Origin: Halorarum salinum
GTDB lineage: Archaea > Halobacteriota > Halobacteria > Halobacteriales > Haloferacaceae
Reading direction: 5' to 3'
Assembly (NCBI RefSeq): GCF_013402875.1
Contig: NZ_CP058579.1
Coordinates: forward strand, 868,001 to 932,000
Length of the DNA stretch: 64,000 bases
Shown here: one piece after another, positions 17,401 to 26,454 of the stretch
Layout: every line of letters begins with the position of its first letter
How positions within the stretch are numbered: the stretch's first letter is position 1
Notes under the pieces: model-generated
Databases searched by the model: none
Told to the model about the DNA's origin: nothing
What the model saw: only the letters and a program-made list of their open reading frames with translations
Position numbers and translations under genes: made by a program

Positions 17401-17604
17401 ATGGAAATCGACGCGGAGATGCGCCGGAAGATCGCGGTCTCCGTCGGCGCGGTCGGCGTGTTCATCGCGCTCGTGGTCACGGTCGGGAGCCAGTACACCA
17501 CCGACCACCACCTGACGGAGCCAGGCGGCTACGCGCTCGTCGGCATCGTCGCCCTGTTCGTCGTGCTGATGGCGCTCGTCGGCCTGTTCCTCGACCGTTC
17601 CTGA
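17401..17604 (+). CDS. Small two-helix membrane protein
   Basis: This 67-residue protein has two membrane segments (about residues 10-28 and 42-62) joined by a short loop with His-His, ending LFLDRS. A TATA-like cccttttg about 31 nt upstream supports the ATG at 17401. It resembles a short haloarchaeal DUF747x-type family of unknown function (name from memory). Composition matches its neighbours, so I consider it real. Confidence 0.65.
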   Translation: MEIDAEMRRKIAVSVGAVGVFIALVVTVGSQYTTDHHLTEPGGYALVGIVALFVVLMALVGLFLDRS

Positions 17605-17692
17605 CCTCGAACGCGCCGGTCCCGACCGGCCCCGATCACGGACCACGTTCGACCCCTTCTCGCCGTCGGCGCTCCGCCGGATTCGGCCCGGA

Positions 17693-18805
17693 TCAGGCGT
17701 CCACGCTGGCGTCCGGGTTCGCGTCCGCCCCGCGGCGCCGTTCGCGCCAGTCGACGACCTCGTCGGCCTCCCGGAGCCGCCGGGCGTAGAACTCCAGCGG
17801 ATGCGGGGCCTCCCGGCGGTGCTCCCCCTCGTTCTCGCAGACCCCGTAGGCGCCGAGCGTCTCGCAGGACGGCGGCGGGTACTGGGCCCCCGACTCGTCG
17901 CGGAGGGACGCGAACTCGGCGGCGACGTCGTCGGGCGCGAACCCGCCCTCCGTCAGCGTCACGACGCCCTCGACGTCGAGGTTCAGCCCCGCGAGGAACG
18001 ACAGCAGGGCGAACCGCTCCTGGGGGTCGAACTCGTCGGCCTCCCCGGCGCGGGCGCGATCGAGCAGGCGGGCGAGACACGGCGGGAAGTGCTCGGGCGC
18101 GACGACGTCGAAGTCGGCGACGGTCGCGCGCTCGGCGAGCAGGTCGCGGAGGTCGGCGATCTCGTCCTCCAGCTCCGCGGCGAGGTCCCCGTCGACCCCC
18201 TCGAACGGGAGGCCGTCGGCGACGCGCGCCTCGACGGCCTCCCGGAGCACCCGGAACAGGCCCTCGCGGGGCACCCGGACCTCCCCGTCCGCCAGTTCGC
18301 GGTTGACCAGCCGCCACTCGTCGCCCCAGCGCGGGTCGACGTACTCCAGGTAGGCGCCGACGCCGAGGCGGAACCACTGTGGCTCGGGGGCGCCGGCGGG
18401 CGGGTTCTCCGGTCGGGTGCGGTCCGCGAGGTCGAACTCGCGGAACAGCGCGTCGAGGTCGACCCGGGAGGGGTCCGGCGGGCCCTCGCGGGCCACGTCG
18501 GCGGTGAACCGCTCGTGGGCGGTCAGCGCCTCCGCGCCGGCGTACTTCTCGACTGCGGCGGGCGAGTCGAGCAGCGAGACGAGGATGCGGGCGAGCGGGT
18601 ACGAGAGCAGTTCCTCGCGGACCTCCCACTCGCGGGGGGTCTCGGAGGCGACGGTGCCCTCGACCAGCGCGCGTTCGACCCGCTCGCGGCCGCGCTCGAC
18701 GGCCGGGTCGCGCTCGGCGACGAGCGTCGCGAGGTCCACGCCCGCCTCGCGGACCGCCTCGCGGGCGTTCGCGAAGAAGGGGTAGCGGGCGTACAGCGGG
18801 TCCAT
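17693..18805 (-). CDS. priL: DNA primase large subunit PriL
   Basis: The 370-residue protein matches archaeal PriL: an N-terminal helical domain and the C-terminal Fe-S domain with PPC (Cys243) and PPSCETLGAYGVC (Cys314, Cys323), then HPLEFYARRL. PriL regulates the catalytic PriS during primer synthesis. Only three cysteines occur in the whole protein. The fourth cluster ligand expected near residue 330 is replaced by Glu-His-Arg (His329). The start at 18805 gives MDPLYARYPFF, a typical PriL opening. PCNA lies 4 kb away; PriS is not in the window. Confidence 0.93.
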   Translation of the reverse strand: MDPLYARYPFFANAREAVREAGVDLATLVAERDPAVERGRERVERALVEGTVASETPREWEVREELLSYPLARILVSLLDSPAAVEKYAGAEALTAHERFTADVAREGPPDPSRVDLDALFREFDLADRTRPENPPAGAPEPQWFRLGVGAYLEYVDPRWGDEWRLVNRELADGEVRVPREGLFRVLREAVEARVADGLPFEGVDGDLAAELEDEIADLRDLLAERATVADFDVVAPEHFPPCLARLLDRARAGEADEFDPQERFALLSFLAGLNLDVEGVVTLTEGGFAPDDVAAEFASLRDESGAQYPPPSCETLGAYGVCENEGEHRREAPHPLEFYARRLREADEVVDWRERRRGADANPDASVDA

Positions 18806-18964
18806 GCCTGGCCTCCCGGTTGCGAGCGCGTCGGGTTAAGCACGACGGTATGCTCGTTATAACCGGCTTACCTTCGGGCCCGTTTCGGTAGGGTCGGTTT
18901 TCGGATGCTCGACCGTCGAAGGCGCACGCAGTGGGTAGCCGAGCACGACGATCGCAGGCGGACG

Positions 18965-19130
18965 GTCCGAGGGGGTGCGGCGGGCGCACCGCGAGCGGCG
19001 CCGCAGGCGCCGGGAGCCGCGCCCGCCGGGGAGGCGTGGGGAGCCCCACCACGACGCTCGCCCGACCGTCCGCGGGGCGTTCACGCGAGCGGCGGATGGA
19101 GCGTAGCCGTCGGGGGCTTTCGAGCCGTTC
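18965..19130. repeat. Dispersed GC-rich intergenic repeat, copy 4 (inverted)
   Basis: On the minus strand this region reads CGGCTCGAAAGCCCCCGACGG (complement of 19108-19128), the same head module as copies 5-7, and carries a ggcgtggggag that is close to the reverse of CCTCCCCAGCC. It lies in a 435-base gap (18806-19240) between divergent genes; no coding frame stands out. Confidence 0.5.
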
Positions 19131-19240
19131 TGACCGATTCCGTTGCGTCCGACGTCCACGATAGCGTCTCCCGCTCACGATCGAACGCCCACCCGACGAA
19201 CCACGGAACCTAAGACCCGGTAGGTACTCCCTACCCACTG

Positions 19241-19831
19241 ATGCCGCGGTTCGCGTACCCCTGTCCGGGCTGTCGCACCACCAACAGCCTGCACGACGCC
19301 GCCTGCGACTTCGAGGGGACCGCCTGGCACGCCGTCGAGAAGGCCTACACGGACCTGCTCGCGGTGCTCGTCCGCGAGACCGTCGACGAGGACGCCCTCC
19401 GCCACGCGGTCCACGGCGAGTGGTCGGGGCTGCACAACGCCGCGCTCGACCTGCTCGTCCGGGAGGGTCGGGTACGGGAGGCCGACGCGGGCCTCCGGCT
19501 ACTGACCGCCGAGGAGTACCGCGAGGCCGTCTCCGAACCGACGACCGAGCCGATGGCGACCATCCACCGGCGGGGGAGCTACCCCGGCGCACACGACAAC
19601 GCCGTCTTCGCGATGATCGCCTGGTACGAGATGGTCGGCCTGTCGTGGGAGGAGACCCGCCAGCACGCCGTCGAGTGGCTCCGCGAGTCGGGCACCTGGG
19701 CCCGCGGCGGCTTCGAGGAGGCCTCCCCCGAGGCGCTGGTCGACAAGAAGCGCCACGTGTACGAGGCAGGCTACGGCTGGAAGGAGAAGGCCCGCGCGGC
19801 CAAGCGCGTCATCGAGGCCCACCGGGGCTGA
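19241..19831 (+). CDS. Zinc-ribbon-containing haloarchaeal protein of unknown function
   Basis: The 196-residue protein begins MPRFAYPCPGCRTTNSLHDAAC, with Cys8, Cys11 and Cys22 plus a His nearby, likely a zinc site. The rest is mostly helical and acidic, with two winged-helix-like halves (AALDLLVREGRVREADAGLRLLT and the RHVYEAGYGWKEKA end). A conserved-looking WYEMVGLSWEETRQHAVEWL segment lies at residues 128-147. A cctaag element about 29 nt upstream supports the ATG. I recall haloarchaeal relatives only as DUF-type entries. Possibly nucleic-acid binding; no function assigned. Confidence 0.7.
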   Translation: MPRFAYPCPGCRTTNSLHDAACDFEGTAWHAVEKAYTDLLAVLVRETVDEDALRHAVHGEWSGLHNAALDLLVREGRVREADAGLRLLTAEEYREAVSEPTTEPMATIHRRGSYPGAHDNAVFAMIAWYEMVGLSWEETRQHAVEWLRESGTWARGGFEEASPEALVDKKRHVYEAGYGWKEKARAAKRVIEAHRG

Positions 19832-19952
19832 GACCGCTCCCCGCGACCGGGGCCGCTCCACAGCCGGGGCCGGCCCCCGCGACCGGGATCGTCCCTCGCG
19901 GTCGCCCGTCGGTCGACACACTGCTAAACCCCCGGCGACCGAACCCGGAGCC

Positions 19953-21293
19953 GTGTCGCTCACGCGTTCGGGCACCGTCGCCGACGCCGAGACGCCGCCG
20001 ACCGGCTCCCGGCGTGCGGTCACGGTCGTCGTCGGCGTCGTCTTCCTCGACCTGCTCGGCTTCGGCGTCGTCATCCCCATCCTGCCGTTCTACGTGCGCT
20101 CGTTCGGCGTCAGCGACGTGTTCATCGGGCTGCTCGCGGCCTCCTACTCGCTCGCGCAGTTCCTCGCCGCCCCGACGCTCGGCCGCGTGTCCGACCGGTA
20201 CGGCCGTCGGCCGGTCATCATGGCCTCCGTCGCCGCCGCCGCGGTCGCCTGGGCCGTCTTCGGCCTCGCCGCGGAGGTGGGGAACCTCGCGGGTACCGCC
20301 GCCGCGGTCGTCACGCTGTTCGCCTCCAGACTGCTCGCCGGCGCCGCCGGGGGGAACATCGCCGCCGCGCAGGCGTACGTCGCCGACGTGACGCCCGACG
20401 AGCGCCGCGCCGGCGCACTGGGCCTCGTCGGCGCCGCGTTCGCGCTCGGGTTCGTCTTCGGCCCGGCCATCGGCGGCCTCGCGGCGAGCGACGCGGTCGT
20501 CGCGGCCGCCGACGGCGCCCTCCCGGGGTTCGTCCCGACGACGCGCTTCTCGCTGCCGAGTTTCACGGCCGCCGGCCTGTCGCTGCTCGCGTTCGTCGCC
20601 GCCGCCCTCGTACTGGAGGAACCCGACGGGGTCGCCGGGGGGCGCCGCACCGCCGACGGCCGCCCCGCCGGCCGGACCTCGCTCGTCGGCCAGTTCCGCG
20701 CCGCGCTCGCGGACGGGACGCTCCGGCCGCTAGTGCTCGCCTTCTTCCTCGCGTCGGTCGCGTTCGCGGGCATCCAGGTGATGTTCATCCCGTTCGCGGC
20801 GGACTTCTACGGCTACGGCGCGACCGAGGCGGCGCTGTTTCTCACGTACATCGGCGTGCTCGGCACGGTGAACCAGGGCGTGCTCGTGGGGCGGCTGGAA
20901 CGACGGTTCGGTGCGGCGCCGCTCGCGGTCGCGGGGGGCGTCTCGCTCGCGACCGCGCTGGCGCTGCTCCCGTTCACGCCGCAGGTCGGGGGACTCCTCC
21001 CGTCGCCCGGCGGTCCCGCCTGGCTCGACGGGCCGCTCCTCGCCCTGCTGGCCGACGGTGCGCTGCTCTCGTTCGGCAACGGCGCGCTCACGGTGTCGCT
21101 CACGACGCTCGTCTCGCGGGGCGCGAGCAGGGAGACGCAGGGCGCGGCGTTCGGCGTCACCCAGGGCGCGGGGAGCCTCGGGCGGACGGTCGGGCCGCCG
21201 CTCGCGGCCGCGGCGTACGTCGCCGCCTACTGGTCGCCGTTCGTCGCCGGGGCGGCGGTGTTGCTGCCGGCGCTCTGGCTGCTTCGGCGGTGA
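19953..21293 (+). CDS. Major facilitator superfamily drug/metabolite exporter (TetA-like)
   Basis: The 446-residue protein has 12 predicted membrane helices and the TetA/DHA1 hallmarks: FLDLLGFGVVIPILPFY in helix 1 and motif A, GRVSDRYGRRPVIM, between helices 2 and 3. A second, weaker motif A-like loop (LVGRLERRFGAAPLAV) follows helix 8. An acidic/Gly loop around residue 230 divides the halves. Such proteins exchange protons for drugs, sugars or metabolites. GTG at 19953 follows a gctaaac box by 27 nt, arguing for a leaderless start. Substrate unknown. Confidence 0.88.
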   Translation: MSLTRSGTVADAETPPTGSRRAVTVVVGVVFLDLLGFGVVIPILPFYVRSFGVSDVFIGLLAASYSLAQFLAAPTLGRVSDRYGRRPVIMASVAAAAVAWAVFGLAAEVGNLAGTAAAVVTLFASRLLAGAAGGNIAAAQAYVADVTPDERRAGALGLVGAAFALGFVFGPAIGGLAASDAVVAAADGALPGFVPTTRFSLPSFTAAGLSLLAFVAAALVLEEPDGVAGGRRTADGRPAGRTSLVGQFRAALADGTLRPLVLAFFLASVAFAGIQVMFIPFAADFYGYGATEAALFLTYIGVLGTVNQGVLVGRLERRFGAAPLAVAGGVSLATALALLPFTPQVGGLLPSPGGPAWLDGPLLALLADGALLSFGNGALTVSLTTLVSRGASRETQGAAFGVTQGAGSLGRTVGPPLAAAAYVAAYWSPFVAGAAVLLPALWLLRR

Positions 21294-21320
21294 CTGTGCG
21301 GTTTCTCCGGGTGGGTCACC

Positions 21321-22079
21321 TCACCACCCATTCCGCCACGTCCGGGCGAGGACCGCTCCGACCCCGACGAGCGCGCCGAGGGCGGCGACGACCAGTACCG
21401 GCCCGATTCCCAGTCCGGTGAACGCCGCCAGTCCGAGTCCGAGCGCTACACCCGTCACCGCGCTCGCGGCCGCGACCTGCATCGGGACGAGGGCGCCGAG
21501 CGCGACGAGCCCTGCTCCCGTCGCCCCGACCGTCCCGATCAGGACCGCGGCGTCGGTATCGGGGTAGTAGCCGGCGACGACGGGGACGAGCGGCAGCGCG
21601 GCCGCGGCGGCGACGGCGCCCGGCAGATGCTCCGCGTCGGCGCGGTACCCGGCCAGACCGACGAGCGCGACGATACCCCCGAGCAGCGTGAACAGCCCAC
21701 GCTGTATCCAGCGTACGTCGATAGACCCACCGGCGGAGGTCGTCAGCTTGTAGCGCTCCCCACCCTTCTCGACGACGTACCAGCCCTCTCCCCAGGCGAC
21801 GTGGTCGCTGTAGCGGAACTCGGGCGGGCGGTTCGCCTCGCCGATCACGGTTGCCCGGCCGTCGGGCGCCGCGAGCGCGGCGTCGACCGCGTTGCGGGCC
21901 TCCGGGGAGAGGTCGTCGTAGCGGTACGTCGGCGCATCCGACGGGACCTCGCCCGCCTCGACCGGTTCGACGGAGTGGTGGTACGCCGGCGGTTCGGCCG
22001 GGAGCGCGAGCAGGAACGGGTTCCCAAGGAGCGGGACCGCGACGAGGAGGGCGGCTCCCAGGGCGAGACGGCGGTCCAT
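21321..22079 (-). CDS. Membrane protein with N-terminal extracytoplasmic domain, unknown function
   Basis: The 252-residue protein starts at ATG 22079 with a hydrophobic segment (residues 5-27). A soluble stretch of about 90 residues follows (YRYDDLSPEARNAVDAAL and the beta-rich YVVEKGGERYKLT part). Six C-terminal membrane helices, Ala/Val/Gly rich, complete it. The same soluble element occurs in haloarchaeal DUF797x-type proteins (from memory). The region between start and 22496 is open but not coding-like. No enzyme motif. It sits tail to tail with the MFS gene. Confidence 0.68.
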   Translation of the reverse strand: MDRRLALGAALLVAVPLLGNPFLLALPAEPPAYHHSVEPVEAGEVPSDAPTYRYDDLSPEARNAVDAALAAPDGRATVIGEANRPPEFRYSDHVAWGEGWYVVEKGGERYKLTTSAGGSIDVRWIQRGLFTLLGGIVALVGLAGYRADAEHLPGAVAAAAALPLVPVVAGYYPDTDAAVLIGTVGATGAGLVALGALVPMQVAAASAVTGVALGLGLAAFTGLGIGPVLVVAALGALVGVGAVLARTWRNGW

Positions 22080-22138
22080 GGCGGTGCCTCCCGACCCGGC
22101 GGTAAGTGTTTTCAGGTCCGGCGGACCCGGGGACCGGC

Positions 22139-22756
22139 CTACCTGATCTCCGCGACCGCGTCCGGCACCTCCCCCGGCCCGTCGACGTGGACCGCGCGCC
22201 ACCCTCGCTCGCGGGCCGCCGCCACGTCGGCGTCGCGGTCGTCGCCGACCATCGCGTACTCGTCGGCCGGGAGGAGCCTCTCCGCGTGGGCGAACGCCTC
22301 GGGGGCGGGCTTGTGCGCGCCGATCTCGTAACTCGTCACCGTCTCGTCGAAGTAGTCGGCGAGGTCGTTCGCCGCCAGTTTCCCGGCCTGCCAGTCGGCG
22401 AGGCCGTTCGTCAGCACGCCGAGCGAGACGTCCCCGTCCGCGGCGAGGTCCGCGAGCGCGTCGTGGAGCGCCCGGGGCGTCTCGGAAGCCTCGCACTCGG
22501 CCTCCCGGAGGGCGTCGACGAACGCGGCCGCGTCCACGCGGATTCCCGTCGTCACGACGGCGCGCTCGACGCCGGCGCGGAACGGGTCCGGGTGGTAGTT
22601 CCGGAACGCGTCGAAGAACCGCTCGTCGTACGCCTCGAGGAACGGGCCGCCCGGGTCGACGCCCGTCTCCCTGCAGGCGCGCTCGAGGACGGCGCCGTAG
22701 TCGTCGATGGCGAGGAGGGTCCCGTCGAGGTCGAACCAGACGGCGAGGCCTGTCAT
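22139..22756 (-). CDS. HAD-superfamily hydrolase (phosphatase-like)
   Basis: The 205-residue protein has the HAD motifs in order: WFDLDGTLL with catalytic Asp9 and Asp11, LTNG (motif II), KPAPEAF (motif III Lys) and VGDDRDADV (motif IV). The helical cap lies between motifs I and II, which places it in subfamily I with phosphoglycolate phosphatase and haloacid dehalogenase relatives. Substrate cannot be read from sequence. It sits alone, upstream of the membrane protein and downstream of pcn, both on the same strand. Confidence 0.88.
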   Translation of the reverse strand: MTGLAVWFDLDGTLLAIDDYGAVLERACRETGVDPGGPFLEAYDERFFDAFRNYHPDPFRAGVERAVVTTGIRVDAAAFVDALREAECEASETPRALHDALADLAADGDVSLGVLTNGLADWQAGKLAANDLADYFDETVTSYEIGAHKPAPEAFAHAERLLPADEYAMVGDDRDADVAAARERGWRAVHVDGPGEVPDAVAEIR

Positions 22757-22919
22757 ACTGTGCGGGGTACCGGGGCGGTGAAATACGTTGTGGGGGGTGC
22801 GTTGGCGAGGAGCGCGGCGTGGCTCGACCGGGGACCGTGCGGGACGCGGTTACCGGGGCGGGTGGGGTCGGGACCGGGGCGGAACGCCGTCGGCGGTCAC
22901 GGTCGCCGCGGACGGCGGC

Positions 22920-23663
22920 TCAGTCGCTCTGGATGCGCGGCGCGAGCATGTACGTCGTGTGGCCCATCCCCTCGGCGAACTCGTAGTGGAGCTTCACGGG
23001 GAACTCCTCGCCGAGTTCGATGCGGACCTCCGCGTCCGCCGGGATGGCCTTGTTCATGTCCTTCAGGTAGTCGAGCGAGAACAGCGAGTCGGCCGGGCCG
23101 GCCTGCAGGTCGATGAGGTCCTCGCGGGGGAGCTTCAGGTCGACGTCGTCGGTGTCGCCCTCCGCCTCGATGACGAACGCCTCCTCGCCCTCGTCGACGC
23201 GCAGGCGGATGTGATCCGACACCATGTCGGCGGCCGTGATGCCGCGGTTGAGCTGGGCGCCCTCCAGGACGATCTCCGAGGCCAGATCGAGGTCCGGGAT
23301 GTCCGGCTCCTGGCGGATGGAGTCCGGGTCGATGAGCGCGAGCGTGTAGCTCAGCCCCTCGATCTCGATGTGGAGCTTGCGCGTCTCCTCGTCGAGTTCG
23401 AGGTGGACGAGGTCCCCCGAGTTGGCCATGCCGGCGATGTCCTCCAGCCGGTTGAGGTTCACGCCGATGACGCCGCCGTCGGCCTCGTAGGACTCGAACG
23501 CGGCGGCCTCGAGCGAGAGGTCGACCATGCCGACGTTCGCCGGGTCGACGGCCCGGATGGCGAGCTCGTCGTCGTTCAGCCGGATCTTGCACTCGTCGAC
23601 CAGCACGCTCACCGAATCGAGTGCGTCCCGGAGGGTCGACGCGCTCACGATCGCCTTGAACAT
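22920..23663 (-). CDS. pcn: DNA polymerase sliding clamp PCNA
   Basis: The 247-residue clamp starts [22 protein letters not shown] and shows the two-domain PCNA fold: [10 protein letters not shown], the acidic interdomain region around [17 protein letters not shown], and the C-terminal [22 protein letters not shown]. It forms a homotrimer and tethers polymerases, ligase and Fen1. Acidic surface residues are extreme even for the family, as in halophiles. The ATG at 23663 is chosen because the family N-terminus is MFKA; the frame extends a few codons upstream without support. A TATA-like aaaata lies about 30 nt upstream. Confidence 0.96.
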   Translation of the reverse strand: MFKAIVSASTLRDALDSVSVLVDECKIRLNDDELAIRAVDPANVGMVDLSLEAAAFESYEADGGVIGVNLNRLEDIAGMANSGDLVHLELDEETRKLHIEIEGLSYTLALIDPDSIRQEPDIPDLDLASEIVLEGAQLNRGITAADMVSDHIRLRVDEGEEAFVIEAEGDTDDVDLKLPREDLIDLQAGPADSLFSLDYLKDMNKAIPADAEVRIELGEEFPVKLHYEFAEGMGHTTYMLAPRIQSD

Positions 23664-23804
23664 ATACGGGCCGCTACGGTTGACCCCCTCAAAATACCCG
23701 CGGTTCACCGCCCCGAGTGCGCCCCCGTCGGCCCGAATCGGGCGTGATCTCGGACCGGCCGGCGCGGTCCGACGGGCGGTCCCCCGCCCCTCGAACCCGG
23801 CGGC

Positions 23805-23978
23805 TCAGTTCGGCCGCCCGTCCGTGCTCGCGAACAGGTAGTAGAGCGCGAGGAACGGCAGCACCGGCAGGAGCAGGAACGCCGACCCGGCGGCGACGAT
23901 CCAGCCCGCGGCGCCCATGTGCGGGACGCGGGTGGGTCCGTGGTTCGGTCCGAGCGAGTGGGTGGAGTCGTCGGCCAT
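23805..23978 (-). CDS. Small single-pass membrane protein
   Basis: This 57-residue protein has a His/Pro-rich soluble N-terminus (residues 1-20), then one long hydrophobic stretch, GWIVAAGSAFLLLPVLPFLALYYLF (two short passes or one bent helix), ending STDGRPN. The ATG at 23978 gives this length. Small membrane proteins of this kind are common in haloarchaea, without known function. Codon use matches its neighbours, but no motif confirms it. Confidence 0.5.
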   Translation of the reverse strand: MADDSTHSLGPNHGPTRVPHMGAAGWIVAAGSAFLLLPVLPFLALYYLFASTDGRPN

Positions 23979-24118
23979 GAGCGCGGATTTCGGGCGGGGC
24001 GGCTTGAACGCCTCGAAAGCGGCTCGCGGACGAGCCAGTCCCCGACCGGACGGCCGTCGGTCCCCGTACGGCCGGCGGAACGAACCGCATAACCGCCTCG
24101 GGCCGCTACGTGAGGGAA

Positions 24119-24904
24119 ATGGGTCGCAAGGACGAGTACTACAACAAGGCGAAACAGCAGGGCTACCGGGCCCGCTCCGCCTACAAGCTCCAGCAACTGG
24201 ACGACGAGGCGGACCTCCTCTCGCCGGGCGACACGGTCGTCGACCTCGGGGCCGCGCCCGGCGGGTGGCTCCAGGTCGCCGCCGAGCGCGTCGGGGACGG
24301 CGGGCGCGTCGTCGGCGTCGACCTCCAGGCCATCGACGACCTGGAGTCACACGTCGTCGAGACGGTCCGCGGCGACATGACCGAGGACAGGACCCGCTAC
24401 TACCTCCGGAAGGCGCTCGGCGCCGGGGAGGACGAGCGCGTCGTCGACGTCGTCGTCTCCGACATGGCGCCGAACATGTCCGGCGAGTACTCGCTGGACC
24501 ACGCCCGCTCCATCCACCTCGCCCGGCAGGCGTTCGACACGGCGCTCGAGTTCCTGAAGCCGGGCGGCGACTTCGTCGTGAAGGTGTTCGACGGCCCCGA
24601 CCTCGCCGACTTCCGGGCGGACGTCGGGGAGGAGTTCCAGTACGTCCGGGCGTACACGCCCGAGGCGAGCAGGAAGCAGTCCTCCGAGCGCTACCTCATC
24701 GCGAAGGGCCGAACCGACGTCCCCGTCACGGCGGGCGAGGAGGTCGAACTCGAGATCGTCGACGTCGGCGACGAGGGCGACGGCATCGCCCGGATCGACG
24801 GGTTCACCGTGTTCGTGAGCGGCGCCGAGGAGGGCGAGACCGTTCGCGTGAGGATCGGCGACGTGAAGCCGCGGTTCGCGTTCGCGGAGCGGCTCGCGGA
24901 CTGA
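24119..24904 (+). CDS. rlmE: 23S rRNA 2'-O-ribose methyltransferase RlmE (FtsJ) with TRAM domain
   Basis: The 261-residue enzyme starts MGRKDEYYNKAKQQGYRARSAYKLQQLD, the canonical RlmE opening. SAM-binding VVDLGAAPGGW is at about residues 40-50, then VVSDMAPNMSG and GGDFVVKVFDG, giving the K-D-K-E catalytic set. After residue 195 a TRAM domain follows (VELEIVDVGDEGDG and RVRIGDVKPRFAFAE), an RNA-binding beta-barrel. It methylates the ribose of U2552-equivalent in 23S rRNA. ATG 24119 follows a gcataacc box by about 28 nt. The TRAM fusion is typical of haloarchaeal members. Confidence 0.93.
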   Translation: MGRKDEYYNKAKQQGYRARSAYKLQQLDDEADLLSPGDTVVDLGAAPGGWLQVAAERVGDGGRVVGVDLQAIDDLESHVVETVRGDMTEDRTRYYLRKALGAGEDERVVDVVVSDMAPNMSGEYSLDHARSIHLARQAFDTALEFLKPGGDFVVKVFDGPDLADFRADVGEEFQYVRAYTPEASRKQSSERYLIAKGRTDVPVTAGEEVELEIVDVGDEGDGIARIDGFTVFVSGAEEGETVRVRIGDVKPRFAFAERLAD

Positions 24905-25098
24905 CGCTCCCGCGGTCGGGATCGACCTCCGATACGGTTCGAAGCGCAACGACCGGACGGTCGAGTCCCGTGTTCGTCACGGACGTCGCTCGCACGCGTG
25001 TCGGGCGACCCGACCTGAGACGTACACGGCGGCAGGTGGTAACTACCGCTAATTGCGTCCTCCACGAATCCGAACGTCCCGGGAGGGAGTGACCCACC

Positions 25099-25272
25099 AT
25101 GGCAGAAGCATATAAACTCGATTGCGAGGCGGCGGAGGCCGATTGCCGGTTCATCGTCCAATCGGAAAACGAGGAGGAAGCGTTCGACCTGGCCAGAAAG
25201 CACATGAGCGAGGTTCACGGGAAGGACTACACGGACGACGAACTTCGGGCTGACCACCTACAAACCGTATAA
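25099..25272 (+). CDS. DUF1059 small protein
   Basis: The 57-residue acidic protein has cysteines at 9 and 16 (LDCEAAEADCRFIV), then the helix EEEAFDLARKHMSEVHG and the end KDYTDDELRADHLQTV, matching the DUF1059 pattern of two Cys plus a His-bearing helix. The role is unknown; related proteins are thought to bind metal or sense stress. The reading frame is too short for routine ORF lists, but composition and motif make it convincing. It lies alone with no clear operon. Confidence 0.8.
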   Translation: MAEAYKLDCEAAEADCRFIVQSENEEEAFDLARKHMSEVHGKDYTDDELRADHLQTV

Positions 25273-25381
25273 CGACCGGCCGGTCTCAGTCCGATAACTC
25301 CCCTTCCGTTTCGGCCGGAGGGGCGACCGAGCCGATCACCGTTCGACGACTTCGACGACGCCGACGCGTTCCGTTCCGCCG

Positions 25382-26113
25382 TCAGTCCGCGACGGACGGG
25401 CGGGCGGCGGCGTCGCGGGACCGGACCGCCCCCACGACGGCGTAGACGAACGGCGTGTCGAGCACGGCGATGAGCAGCTTCAGGGCGTACTGGCCGACGA
25501 TCAGCGCGGCGACGCTCGGCCCCGCGGCGGCCGCGAGCGGGAGGCCGAGCTGGGTGCCGATTCCGAGCCGTGGCAGGACGTAGAACGCGACGCCGACGAA
25601 CAGCACGGTGTCGACGAACTGGCTCGTCGCCGTCGAGCCGACGTTGCGCAGCCAGAGGTGGTCCCCGCCCGTCGCCTCGCGGATGCGGTGGAACGCGACG
25701 ACGTCCCAGTTCTGGCTCACCAGGTACGCGAGGAGGCTGCCGGCGACGATGTTGCCGCTGGCGCCGAGCACCGTCGCGAACGTCGAGGCGAACTCGGGGT
25801 CGGCCGCGGGCGCGGCGATGGTGCTCCACACGAGCGCCAGCACGAGGAAGTTCAGCAGGAACGCGACGTTGACCATCTCCTGGGCCGCGCGCCGGCCGTA
25901 CAGCTCCGCGTAGCAGTCCGACGCGAAGAACGTCAGCGCGTACGCCAGCGCCGCCCCTGGGAGCGTCAGCGTCGCGCCCGCGAACGGGAGCGCGAACGGG
26001 ATGGAAATGGCGAGCAGCTTCGCCGCCGTGAGCTGTGCGACCACCAGCGCCGTCACGAACAGTCCGACGAGCGCGAGGCGGTCGACGGGGAGCGGGTCCG
26101 GCCGGTCACTCAT
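25382..26113 (-). CDS. YhhQ-family queuosine/archaeosine precursor transporter
   Basis: The 243-residue membrane protein has about six helices and the YhhQ (COG1738) pattern: GLFVTALVVAQLTAAKLLAI in the first helix, FFASDCYAELYGRRAAQEMV after the third, and SQFVDTVLFVGVAF, QYALKLLIAVLDTPFVYAV near the end. Bacterial YhhQ imports preQ0/preQ1 or queuine. In haloarchaea, preQ0 feeds archaeosine, the G15 modification in tRNA. Its ATG overlaps the stop of the upstream ribbon-helix-helix gene by 8 nt, so the two are translationally coupled. Confidence 0.88.
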   Translation of the reverse strand: MSDRPDPLPVDRLALVGLFVTALVVAQLTAAKLLAISIPFALPFAGATLTLPGAALAYALTFFASDCYAELYGRRAAQEMVNVAFLLNFLVLALVWSTIAAPAADPEFASTFATVLGASGNIVAGSLLAYLVSQNWDVVAFHRIREATGGDHLWLRNVGSTATSQFVDTVLFVGVAFYVLPRLGIGTQLGLPLAAAAGPSVAALIVGQYALKLLIAVLDTPFVYAVVGAVRSRDAAARPSVAD

Positions 26114-26285
26114 CCTCGTCCTCCAGCCGCCCGTGGCGCTCGTCGATGTCGTCGAGCACGTCCAGCGTCTTGCGGATGGACGCCCGGACGGCGTCGCTCC
26201 GGTTCACGAACTTCCCGTCGTCGCCGACGTGCTCGTCGAGGTCGGCGAGCAGCTCGCCGGGGATCTCGACGCTTATTTTGGGCAT
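26106..26285 (-). CDS. Ribbon-helix-helix DNA-binding-type protein
   Basis: The 59-residue protein begins MPKISVEIPGELLADLDEHV with the beta-strand of the CopG/Arc fold, then GKFVNRSDAVRASIRKTLDVLDDIDE as the helix-turn-helix. A short acidic tail follows. It overlaps the queuosine-type transporter by 8 nt and may repress its own operon, though that is inferred from position alone. The start is fixed by the conserved MPKISVE strand. Confidence 0.82.
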   Translation of the reverse strand: MPKISVEIPGELLADLDEHVGDDGKFVNRSDAVRASIRKTLDVLDDIDERHGRLEDEDE

Positions 26286-26454
26286 ACTCGAGGATTCCTC
26301 TGGGATTATTTGAAGGCTCTCATCGGGGCGCGGTCGAACGCGCCGCCCCTCGAAACCCGTAACCTGACGACGGGCGCCGTCGCGGACGACGCTCGCCGCC
26401 GCCGCGACCCCTCCCGCCGAACCTTTCTTGTCCGCTCCACGCACAGGGTCGTCC

